A DNA stretch of 64,000 nt, taken from positions 22,591-86,590 of the forward strand of contig JAEUIQ010000029.1 of NCBI GenBank assembly GCA_016794985.1. The letters run 5' to 3'. The DNA comes from Planctomycetaceae bacterium (GTDB lineage Bacteria > Planctomycetota > Planctomycetia > Pirellulales > Pirellulaceae). Position 1 is the first letter of the stretch. Each line of letters begins with the position of its first letter. A model generated the notes under the pieces. That model was not told where the DNA came from and ran no database searches. It saw only the letters and a list, made by a program, of their open reading frames with translations. Below, in pieces: positions 57,238 to 64,000 of this stretch. Made by a program: the position numbers and the translations under genes.

Positions 57238-57250
57238 AAGCAAAGTTTAT

Positions 57251-57321
57251 GGCGTCGTGGCCGAATGGCTAGGCAGCGGATTGCAAATCCGTATATCCCA
57301 GTTCGATTCTGGGCGGCGCCT
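57251..57321 (+). tRNA. tRNA-Cys (anticodon GCA)
   Basis: The acceptor stem GGCGTCG pairs with CGGCGCC (one T-G pair). The anticodon arm GCGGA-TTGCAAA-TCCGT carries GCA, and the T arm CCCAG-TTCGATT-CTGGG is perfect. Discriminator base is T, as expected for Cys. The 3' CCA is not encoded. A run of five T follows. Confidence 0.95.
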
Positions 57322-57492
57322 TTTTCTTCCGCTCCCCCTACTTAGTACTTTGCGGTCACCCGTGAAGAACGACTCGTGATGGGGTTCCATTTCTGGTTGT
57401 GGTTGACACGTCATTAAGTCGGGACCAAACCCGCCATTAAATCGGCACCCATTTGTCAACATCGGTGAGTCAGAACCAACGACCAGGGACCA

Positions 57493-57840
57493 ATGATGGC
57501 GGGACTTATTCTGATTACAACCACATCGGACAGTCGGTCCATTCTGGAATCGATTGCCGTGCAACTGTTGGATTCTCACTTGGTCGCTTGCGTTCAAATC
57601 AGTGGACCGGTCACGAGCCATTATCGTTGGGAAGGCAAGACGACGCACGCAACCGAACACGTGCTGACAGCAAAGACTCGCCACGATTTGTTTTCGGCCG
57701 TGGAAGCAATGATTCGAAGTAGCCACAACTATCAACTACCTGAAATTATCGCCACACCAATCGAAACCAGTCCCGATTACGGGCAATGGCTGCAAGATGA
57801 AACGCGACGTCAACCTCCCCCACACCCAACCGCGAGTTAG
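57493..57840 (+). CDS. cutA: CutA1 divalent-ion tolerance protein
   Basis: A 115-residue member of the CutA1 trimeric ferredoxin-like family. Landmarks are LILITTTSDSRSILESIAVQLLDSHLVACVQISGPVTSHYRWEGK in part (LVACVQISGPVTSHYRWEGK), TAKTRHDLFSAVEAMIRSSH and YQLPEIIATPIETSPDYGQWL. The family is linked to copper tolerance in E. coli, though its biochemical role is unclear. ATG 57493 or the next ATG 57496 may be used. It lies 171 bases after tRNA-Cys. Confidence 0.92.
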   Translation: MMAGLILITTTSDSRSILESIAVQLLDSHLVACVQISGPVTSHYRWEGKTTHATEHVLTAKTRHDLFSAVEAMIRSSHNYQLPEIIATPIETSPDYGQWLQDETRRQPPPHPTAS

Positions 57841-57948
57841 GACCACCGCGAGTTAGGATCGACCGGGTAAACACAGACGTGCTTTACAATGTGACCTAAT
57901 TTACGGATCGCGAAGCACTGGACCATGACTCCAATACTTCACAACGGA

Positions 57949-58980
57949 TCACTTCGATGTTCCAACCGCCGCACTAATGACGCTCCGCATCGTCGAACCT
58001 TCTTTACCCAAAGCTTCGTAAAACGACTCGTCATTCAATAGTACTTGACCTTTGGCGTCGATCAAACAAAACCCAGGCAACGCTAGAATTCCATAGTCCA
58101 CGACCACCGGGGCCGACTCCAGGCCACTCGAGGCGTGAACCTTCCATTTCAAGTCCAAAGCGGCCAATTGTTTCGCTCGATTGTCCGAAATAGGATCCAA
58201 AATGATTCCCTGAACTTGGACCTGCGCTGTTTTCTCAGACACCAAGGCATCAATCTCTTCTCGCACACGCGGCAGGCTGTCGAGAGTGAAGAAACAAAGC
58301 AAGACCGGGCTGCCGGCCAAACTTTTGATGCTCACGGTCTCGCCCGGTTGGCCATCATCTTTTGTTTCGAGTACGAGATCGGGAGCGGCATCCCCGGCTG
58401 TGAGGATTCGCCGGATCTGTAATGGCATCGCACCCAAATCCATGAACTTGACACCTTCGCCGACCGGGACCTCGGCGAAGAAATCGGCAAAATACTTTTT
58501 GTTATCGATCGTGATCTCTTTTTGCCCGAACAATCCGAAACTGCCCGCGAACGCGCCCTCGAAGGCAAACTTGCCTTCCGCGTCGCTGGTCGCGGTAAAC
58601 TTTCTACGGGCCGCATCGATCTTGTCAAATTCCGCTTGAAATCGCTTGCCAGCTTCCGAAGCTTGAAATTCTTGGTACCACTTTTGACGATTTTCTATCG
58701 ACAGCGACTCAAAGTTGTCAGGCAAAGGCAATTTTGGCGCCGGCACAATCTCCTCGAGAGTCATTTCAATCCCGGAAAGATCGATCTTGAGCTTGGATGA
58801 CTCGACCACCAATTGGCCCCGGACCCGGATTCCACTCGTTTCTTGCTCCTCCTTTTCGTCTTGGGCTCGTAATGGTCCGGCCAAGCCATGAAGCATCCAA
58901 ACTCCGAGAATCAAGCACGAAACGATCCATCCGCGTGTTAGTGTCCGACCGCAGTTCCAATCCAGCAACTCGAGTGTCAT
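57949..58980 (-). CDS. Exported thioredoxin-fold protein without a CxxC motif
   Basis: ATG 58980 has GAGG 6 bases upstream and leads to a signal peptide (GWIVSCLILGVWMLHGLAGPLRA). Residues ~45-190 are a carboxypeptidase-regulatory-like region (SGIRVRGQLVVESSKL, KFTATSDAEGKFAFEGA). Residues ~200-335 look like an AhpC/TlpA thioredoxin fold: GDAAPDLVLETKDDGQ, LAGSPVLLCFFTLDSLPRVREEIDAL, YGILALPGFCLIDAKGQVL with the cis-Pro region. At the place of the usual CxxC the sequence reads FTLDSLPR, so it is probably not a classical thiol oxidoreductase. 343 residues. Confidence 0.75.
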   Translation of the reverse strand: MTLELLDWNCGRTLTRGWIVSCLILGVWMLHGLAGPLRAQDEKEEQETSGIRVRGQLVVESSKLKIDLSGIEMTLEEIVPAPKLPLPDNFESLSIENRQKWYQEFQASEAGKRFQAEFDKIDAARRKFTATSDAEGKFAFEGAFAGSFGLFGQKEITIDNKKYFADFFAEVPVGEGVKFMDLGAMPLQIRRILTAGDAAPDLVLETKDDGQPGETVSIKSLAGSPVLLCFFTLDSLPRVREEIDALVSEKTAQVQVQGIILDPISDNRAKQLAALDLKWKVHASSGLESAPVVVDYGILALPGFCLIDAKGQVLLNDESFYEALGKEGSTMRSVISAAVGTSK

Positions 58981-59117
58981 CTTTTTCCTCATCCAGAGTA
59001 TCTACGGCACGGCGCAGGAATTCCCACGAATGCCACTTCCAATCCTCGGCATCATAACTTTTATTCGCAATTTTGAAAACTGACCGGTGCTAGCACGCGT
59101 GGGTCGAGTGCGGTTCC

Positions 59118-60944
59118 TTAGGCATCAGGCAATAAGTCGTCCAATTCGGTGACCAGCGTATCCAAACGTTGTAGAGCAGACTCGATCGGTGCAGGCGTCC
59201 ACATGTCCACACCGGCGGCCTTGAGCAAATCCAACGGGTCTTGGCTGCAGCCAGATTTCAAGAAACCTAGATAGTCGTCGAGTTCCGCCGCCCCGCCATT
59301 CGTAACACGATCGCTCAATGCAATGGCGGCGCTGAGTCCGGTCGCGTATTTGTACACATAAAAAGCGTTGTAGAAATGCGGGATTCGGAAACACTCCAAA
59401 CGCAACTCTGGATCAATGACGAATTGGGGACCAAAATACGCGTCGAGCAACTCGCCGTAGATCTCGCGAAACGAGTCAACCGTCAAGGCATCACCCGCTT
59501 CGCAGGCGGCATGCGTTCGTTGTTCGAATTCCGCGAACATGGTTTGTCTTACGATCGTGCTGCGAATATCATCGATCTGTTGGTTGATCAAGTAAGCTTT
59601 CATTTGCGGGGCGGTGCTGTGTTCCATGAGATACCGCGCCAGTAGTTGTTCGTTAAACGTGCTGGCAACCTCCGCGACGAAGATCGTATAATTATGGTAC
59701 TGATAGGGTTGGTGCTTTGACGAAAACCACGAATGCATGCTGTGGCCAGCTTCATGGGTCAAAGTAAAAACATCGTGCAACACATTAGGCTTGTAGTTCA
59801 TCATGATGTAGGGTAGGCCGTCGTACGTTCCGTAGCTGAAGGCACCACTCTGTTTGCCGACATTGGGGTAGCGGTCGCACCACCGGCCACGTAGCCCCTC
59901 CGCCAATGTGTTCACATATTGCGACCCTAAAGGTCGCAGACTATCCAGTACTTTTTCAACAGCCTCGTCCCAGGAGTGCTGAACTTTCAACTCGCTGAGA
60001 ATTGGGACATAAGTGTCGTAGTGATGGATCTTCTCCAGCCCCATTTTCCGGCGGCGAACCTCGTAAAAGCGATGCACGGCGGGCAGGCCAGCCCGAACGG
60101 TCGCCACCAAATTCTCGTAGACTTCACGTGGCACATTGTCAGGAAACAAGGCGGACTCTAGTGAACTGGAGTAACCTCTCGCTCGAGCGTAATAAGCGTC
60201 ACGCTGAATCGAACCGGACAATGTCGCGGTCAAGGTGTGCTTGTGCGCATCATACTGGGCGTAGTATTGGTGGAATGTCTGTCGCCGCACCTCACGCGAC
60301 GGTGAGTGCAAGAGCTGAACAAAGGTCGCATTCGACAATTCTCGCTGGATTCCGGTTTCGTCATCAATCAAACCGAACTTCAGGTCGGCGTCCAGCAATT
60401 GTCGAAAGGCATTGCTCGCCGCTTGAGCCATCTCCCCTTGCATCGCCAGCAACTGCTCCTCTTTTTCACCAAGAGTATGTGGCTTGAACCGGACAAGACG
60501 CTCCAATTGCAAACGGAACAACGCGAGCTTTGGATCTTTCAGGTAGGCTTGTAAAGTTTCTATCGGCAGCCTCAATAACTCGGGGCGAATAAACGAGGCC
60601 GCCTCGGCGGCTCGCGTGGATTCGAAGCGATACCGACCCACAAGCGATTGATAATGACTGTTGGTCTGATCTTCCGCGGTTTTCAGATACGCGTAATTTC
60701 CTAAACGATCTCCGAGTCGATCGATTTGAGAATCCAGCTCTAGGCACTCTCGCAATACATCCGAGCTCTCTCCCAATCGACCGCGGAATTTTGCCAGCTT
60801 TTCGACCAACGGTTTGATCGCCTCCAACGCTTCCGACCAGGCGGCATCCGACTCGTACAGGTACGTCAAATCCCAAGTATCCGCGATCGCGACTTCTTCT
60901 CGCTTCGGTAATCGCTCTGCTTTCACATCCGTGCCTTCGCCCAT
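59118..60944 (-). CDS. pepF: Oligoendopeptidase F (M3 family)
   Basis: A cytoplasmic zinc oligopeptidase of 608 residues, the normal length. The zinc site HEAGHSMHSWF is near residue 395, with the third ligand Glu in FVAEVASTFNEQLL downstream. Other family features are WDLTYLYESDAAWSEALEAI at the N-terminus, GAFSYGTYDGLPYIMMNYKP before the zinc site and FYNAFYVYKYATGLSAAIAL in the C-terminal part. It cuts short peptides of about 6-18 residues. It is a single minus-strand gene. Confidence 0.95.
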   Translation of the reverse strand: MGEGTDVKAERLPKREEVAIADTWDLTYLYESDAAWSEALEAIKPLVEKLAKFRGRLGESSDVLRECLELDSQIDRLGDRLGNYAYLKTAEDQTNSHYQSLVGRYRFESTRAAEAASFIRPELLRLPIETLQAYLKDPKLALFRLQLERLVRFKPHTLGEKEEQLLAMQGEMAQAASNAFRQLLDADLKFGLIDDETGIQRELSNATFVQLLHSPSREVRRQTFHQYYAQYDAHKHTLTATLSGSIQRDAYYARARGYSSSLESALFPDNVPREVYENLVATVRAGLPAVHRFYEVRRRKMGLEKIHHYDTYVPILSELKVQHSWDEAVEKVLDSLRPLGSQYVNTLAEGLRGRWCDRYPNVGKQSGAFSYGTYDGLPYIMMNYKPNVLHDVFTLTHEAGHSMHSWFSSKHQPYQYHNYTIFVAEVASTFNEQLLARYLMEHSTAPQMKAYLINQQIDDIRSTIVRQTMFAEFEQRTHAACEAGDALTVDSFREIYGELLDAYFGPQFVIDPELRLECFRIPHFYNAFYVYKYATGLSAAIALSDRVTNGGAAELDDYLGFLKSGCSQDPLDLLKAAGVDMWTPAPIESALQRLDTLVTELDDLLPDA

Positions 60945-61340
60945 TTTGGTAGCTCTCTAGGAGTTGTTCGCTCGATCTTGTCTTCCCCATCTAGCCCAAT
61001 GTTTTATTGAGTTTGGCCGCATTCGCAACCCAACCGCATGGCAAGGCATTTTTATTCGATGGGGATAAGGCCAGATTCCGGTGGCCCGAGGCTGGCGTTT
61101 AACGAGACTCCCGCGGATGTCCCAAGTGGGTGGTGAAAAAATCGATGCAATCCTGGTTAATTTGTCGCAGGATATTCGGTTGGCCTACGCATCAAGGAAA
61201 ACGTTTCCTGGTTCTTGGCCGGAACCATTTCGCGTGAATCAATGTGTTTCACGCTTGCTTTTTTTTGCAGTCGCTTTCCGCAACGCTCTCCCAGGAGAAC
61301 GTGCGTTCAAAGTTGTTTTTCGGGAAAAGGATCGTTGGAT
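60945..61340. other. Intergenic region and long leader of the fasciclin gene
   Basis: About 400 bases between divergent genes. Three hairpins follow one another close to the fasciclin gene: AGGAAAACGTTTCCT, GGTTC-TTGGCCG-GAACC and the terminator at 61232-61266. No open frame is convincing. Confidence 0.5.
61232..61266 (+). terminator. Intrinsic terminator inside the fasciclin leader
   Basis: GCGTGAA (61232-61238), a 9-base loop and TTCACGC (61248-61254) form a 7-bp stem followed by TTGC and eight T (61259-61266). It points the same way as the fasciclin gene and lies 75 bases before its start, so it may attenuate that gene or end a short upstream RNA. Confidence 0.7.
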
Positions 61341-62300
61341 ATGAAGAAGTTTTTCGGCTCGTTCGTTGTCGCTGCTGTTTCCGTTGTGGGCGCCGTTGAC
61401 GCTCAACAACCATGCCCACTGAGCGGCAAGCCAGTGAGTGTCGCGACGGCGAGGACGCACGCCACTGCTGATAAGACCATTGTGGAAACCGCGATCGGCG
61501 CAGAAGACCTGTCGACGTTGGTCGCCGCCGTGAAGCAAGGGCAATTGGTCGAGACGCTGAGCGGCAAAGGCCCGTTCACGGTTTTCGCCCCAATCAACTC
61601 CGCATTTGCGAAGTTGCCGAAAGAGGCCATCGCCGACCTGCTGAAGGATGAAAACCGTGCTCAGCTTCAAGCCATTTTGACCTATCACGTGGTGCCAGGA
61701 AAAGTAATGGCCGCCGATGTGGTCAAGCTGAAAGAAGCCAAGACCGCGAATGGTGCTTCAATCTCGATTCGCGTCGAAGATGGCAAGGTCTATGTGAATG
61801 ACGCGCAAGTGATCAAGACCGACATCACATGCAGTAACGGTGTTGTACACTTGATTGACTCGGTGATCATGCCTCCAGCCAAGGCCCCCAGCATTGTCGA
61901 AGCCGCCATCGGCAACGAAGATTTCAGTACGTTGGTAGCGTTGGTGAAGCATGCTGGTTTGGTCGAGACTCTTTCAGGTGAAGGTCCGTTCACCGTGTTT
62001 GCTCCGAACAATGCCGCCTTTGCCAAGTTGCCAAAGGAAACCGTCGATGCGTTGCTCAGCGACAAGGGCAAAGACCAATTGGCTGCCATCCTGAAGTATC
62101 ACGTGGTGCCAGGTTCGGTGAAGGCTGCCGATGTTGTCAAGTTGAAGGAAGCCAAGACCGCTTTGGGCCAATCGGCTAAAATCAAAGTCGAGAACGGCAA
62201 GGTCTACGTGGACGGTGCTCAAGTGATTGCCACCGACATCGAGTGCAGCAATGGAATCATCCATGTGATTGATTCGGTTATTCTGCCTCAAACCAAGTAG
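61341..62300 (+). CDS. Secreted protein with two fasciclin (FAS1) domains
   Basis: ATG 61341 starts a signal peptide ([19 protein letters not shown]); AAAAGG lies 10 bases upstream. Two FAS1 domains follow (~45-180 and ~182-318), each with the motifs [27 protein letters not shown], [26 protein letters not shown] and VVHLIDSVI / IIHVIDSVI. The two domains are very alike, so this is a recent internal duplication. FAS1 domains mediate adhesion or surface interactions. 319 residues. The frame opens at 61215 inside the terminator region, which is not used. Confidence 0.92.
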   Translation: MKKFFGSFVVAAVSVVGAVDAQQPCPLSGKPVSVATARTHATADKTIVETAIGAEDLSTLVAAVKQGQLVETLSGKGPFTVFAPINSAFAKLPKEAIADLLKDENRAQLQAILTYHVVPGKVMAADVVKLKEAKTANGASISIRVEDGKVYVNDAQVIKTDITCSNGVVHLIDSVIMPPAKAPSIVEAAIGNEDFSTLVALVKHAGLVETLSGEGPFTVFAPNNAAFAKLPKETVDALLSDKGKDQLAAILKYHVVPGSVKAADVVKLKEAKTALGQSAKIKVENGKVYVDGAQVIATDIECSNGIIHVIDSVILPQTK

Positions 62301-62401
62301 TTTCAATCATCCCAGCAAGGCGGTGAGAGTGCTCGTCATTCTCGCCGCCTGCTTTTGTTTTGAATCGCGCTCTTTGAGTCCAACTTTTATCGGAACACAA
62401 A

Positions 62402-62812
62402 ATGATCACCAAGTCGTACCTCGCTTTGGTCGGGGCCATTTATTTGTATTTGGCTATTTGGTGCTCACTTGATCCGACAACGACCAGCAAGGCCGTTGGA
62501 TTCGAGTTGATTGGCCCCTCTGGACAGGGCGAATTCCTGACGGTGTATGGTGGCCTGGAATTCGGTTTGGCGCTGGTCTTCCTAATGCCGTTGTTGGACC
62601 CTCCATCGCTGCGGTTTTCGATTGCCAGTTGCACTCTGGTCCATGGCAGTCTCGTCGCGTTTCGTACGATCTCGTTCCTGATTTATGCAGCCCCGGAAAG
62701 AATGACTTATCAATTGGCGATAGGCGAGTGGATCATCTTCCTGACATCGCTCGGTCTATGGCTGTCGACTCGCAGTCGAGTAAGTAGTAAAGTGGCGCCG
62801 CTTCCGGAGTAA
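62402..62812 (+). CDS. Small four-helix membrane protein (DUF4345-like)
   Basis: A 136-residue protein with four predicted TM helices (TKSYLALVGAIYLYLAIWC, GLEFGLALVFLMPLLD, SIASCTLVHGSLVAFRTISF, AIGEWIIFLTSLGLWL) and a GPSGQGEFLTVYGG loop. The pattern recalls the DUF4345/DoxX-like group. It starts 101 bases after the fasciclin gene and may share its transcript. Function unknown. Confidence 0.7.
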   Translation: MITKSYLALVGAIYLYLAIWCSLDPTTTSKAVGFELIGPSGQGEFLTVYGGLEFGLALVFLMPLLDPPSLRFSIASCTLVHGSLVAFRTISFLIYAAPERMTYQLAIGEWIIFLTSLGLWLSTRSRVSSKVAPLPE

Positions 62813-62853
62813 ATTCAGTAAGCCACGTTGAGTGCAAACGGTACTCCTGTGAG

Positions 62854-62871
62854 GCTATGATTTATCATAGC
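62854..62871. repeat. Perfect 18-base inverted repeat
   Basis: GCTATGAT-TT-ATCATAGC, downstream of the DUF4345-like gene and about 160 bases from the smpB stop. There is no T run, so it looks more like a protein-binding site or recombination remnant than a terminator. Confidence 0.6.
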
Positions 62872-63032
62872 AACGCGGCGGGGTCGTGCATCAGAACAAC
62901 CCCAGGAGCTTCCGTTTATCCCAGCTCGATGGGGCAGCGATGGGTTCGCTACGAAGACTTGATCCCTCGCTCACGCATCGAGTTGGGATCTCATGCTAAG
63001 AAGGCACCTGGAAGTTGTCTCGGGACAATTCC

Positions 63033-63524
63033 TTAGCGATTCTTCTTTCGCAATTCGCGTTGAATGTCTTTTTGGGCGTCTCGCTTCTTGAGATCTTCGC
63101 GTTTATCGTGATCCTGCTTACCGCGTCCGACTCCCAACAATACCTTGGCGATGCCCCGTTCATTAAAGTAGACGCGAAGTGGTACGAGGCTATAGCCCTT
63201 CTCGGTAGTCCTGGCCGCCAATTTCAGCAACTCTTTGTGATGCACCAACAGCTTTCTAGCCCGCAGTGGTGCGTGATTCATGTAACTAGCTTGTGGATAC
63301 AGTCCGATATCGGCGTTGACCAGATACAACTCGCCGTCGCGGACATGGGCATAGGCCTCATCCAATGCCATCTTGCCATCACGCAGGCTCTTGACTTCAC
63401 TGCCATGCAGCACGATTCCACACTCTAGCTTTTCCAAGATTTCGTACTTGTGAGTGGCTCTGCGGTTATCGGCAACCACTTTGTCACGTGCGTCGTCTTT
63501 TTTCTTGTCTTTCGACTTGGCCAT
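63033..63524 (-). CDS. smpB: SsrA-binding protein SmpB
   Basis: The tmRNA partner for trans-translation. ATG 63524 (MAKSKDKKKDDARDK) is chosen; the frame opens at 63557. Family blocks are NRRATHKYEILEKLECGIVL, GSEVKSLRDGKMALDEAYA, LYLVNADIGLYPQASYMNH, RARKLLVHHKELLKLA and LVPLRVYFNERGIAKVLLGVGRGKQDHDKR in part, with a basic C-terminal tail that enters the mRNA channel. 163 residues, the usual length. The tmRNA gene itself was not found in the window. Confidence 0.95.
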   Translation of the reverse strand: MAKSKDKKKDDARDKVVADNRRATHKYEILEKLECGIVLHGSEVKSLRDGKMALDEAYAHVRDGELYLVNADIGLYPQASYMNHAPLRARKLLVHHKELLKLAARTTEKGYSLVPLRVYFNERGIAKVLLGVGRGKQDHDKREDLKKRDAQKDIQRELRKKNR

Positions 63525-63754
63525 AGATAAACGATCGAAAACCCAGAGGAATCGCAATACTTGTGCAATGTCAATATTCGAAGATACGAAAGCGACGTTC
63601 GCCGAGGCAGGTTACCAAGTGGAATTCACTTTCGAACGGCCTCCACCGTGTGCGCCCGCGAAAGCGTGACATATCACCAATCTGCCTTTGGCAGTCAGTA
63701 GGATAGTGCTTGTCGAAAAATAGTCAACGCTCGGCGGGTGACCGAGGAGACACA

Positions 63755-64000
63755 ATGTGGAACACTCTGTCCTCGTTCCTGCCCCACCTTTGGGAAGAAT
63801 TTCTCGATCAGGGTGGAAACTTGGCGGCGGTTTTTGGGTTAGGTTGTCGCCGGAAACCGAAAACAAGAGTTGCCCTGTCGCGTCACTTGAGCCGATTGAT
63901 GTTCTCGGTCTCAAGCGGTCCTGGATTCGGCTACTGTGAGGCGGCCGTTTGGACGGGGCAGAGCAACTCTTGGCTGGCGGTCGTTCGATTGGCGAGGTTC
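63755..64000 (+). CDS. Start of an unidentified gene (runs off the right edge)
   Basis: ATG 63755 is preceded by GAGGAG at a good distance, and the frame stays open for 82 codons to the window end. The product begins MWNTLSSFLPHLWEEFLDQG and I do not recognise it. Two other frames here are closed or antisense. Start and product should be treated as tentative. Confidence 0.35.
   Translation, partial: MWNTLSSFLPHLWEEFLDQGGNLAAVFGLGCRRKPKTRVALSRHLSRLMFSVSSGPGFGYCEAAVWTGQSNSWLAVVRLARF

Noticed and set aside
62813..63032. Possible tmRNA gene next to smpB
   Set aside because: No tRNA-Ala-like ends or tag-peptide frame could be found; only an 18-base palindrome.

Overview
The window reads as chromosomal DNA of a planctomycete, most likely a Pirellula/Rhodopirellula-type member of the Pirellulales. 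The evidence is the gene content: two secreted cytochrome-type DUF1549/DUF1553 proteins, a Tat-exported DUF1501 protein, a PEP-CTERM metalloprotease, a Ser/Thr kinase with TPRs, an ECF-type sigma factor, a DUF58/BatA/DUF4175-type cluster and a Rho factor with a very long disordered N-terminus. Base composition is moderate (about 55% GC by eye). Genes sit on both strands in short operons, and there are no phage, IS or CRISPR elements.

Layout. 1-1550: 5' part of rho (minus), then an 0.8 kb gap. 2.4-4.5 kb: rdgB-arfB (minus, coupled GTGA) divergent from thiS-thiG. 4.7-7.5 kb: PEP-CTERM matrixin-like protease and a secreted unknown. 7.5-11.8 kb: tight four-gene minus-strand operon of C39-like peptidase, RimK-like ATP-grasp ligase, GCS2-like carboxylate-amine ligase and N-formylglutamate-amidohydrolase-like enzyme, a candidate peptide/amide-bond metabolism system. 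11.9-15.3 kb: tandem glycine riboswitch and full-length gcvP. 15.5-18.5 kb: SSS sodium symporter and secreted aldose epimerase. 18.7-20.8 kb: serine beta-lactamase-like hydrolase with CARDB domain and its terminator. 21.1-27.2 kb: DUF1549/DUF1553 protein, DUF1501 protein and an Rpn-family nuclease. 27.3-34.1 kb: minus-strand HTTM membrane protein, membrane-anchored unknown and TPR kinase. 34.2-37.6 kb: Asp-Ala repeat surface protein, divergent ECF sigma factor and a chimeric pseudogene carrying the 3' end of an Rpn gene. 37.7-39.3 kb: polytopic unknown. 39.8-53.6 kb: MoxR, DUF58, BatA-like, VWA-like, giant DUF4175-like coiled-coil protein and terpene-cyclase-fold protein, mostly with overlapping stop/start codons. 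54.1-56.6 kb: second DUF1549/DUF1553 protein. 57.2-64 kb: tRNA-Cys, cutA, a thioredoxin-fold protein, pepF, a two-domain fasciclin, a small membrane protein, smpB and the start of an unidentified gene.

Most notable items: (1) the four-gene amidoligase/peptidase operon; (2) the tandem glycine riboswitch with a repeat-rich leader before gcvP; (3) the Asp-Ala repeat secreted protein; (4) two 83-bp near-identical copies of an Rpn gene 3' end, one fused to a decapitated FAD-oxidase gene; (5) the Rho factor with a ~390-residue RG/RD-rich disordered region; (6) an intrinsic terminator inside the fasciclin leader. All functions are assigned by reading motifs; no database search was possible.
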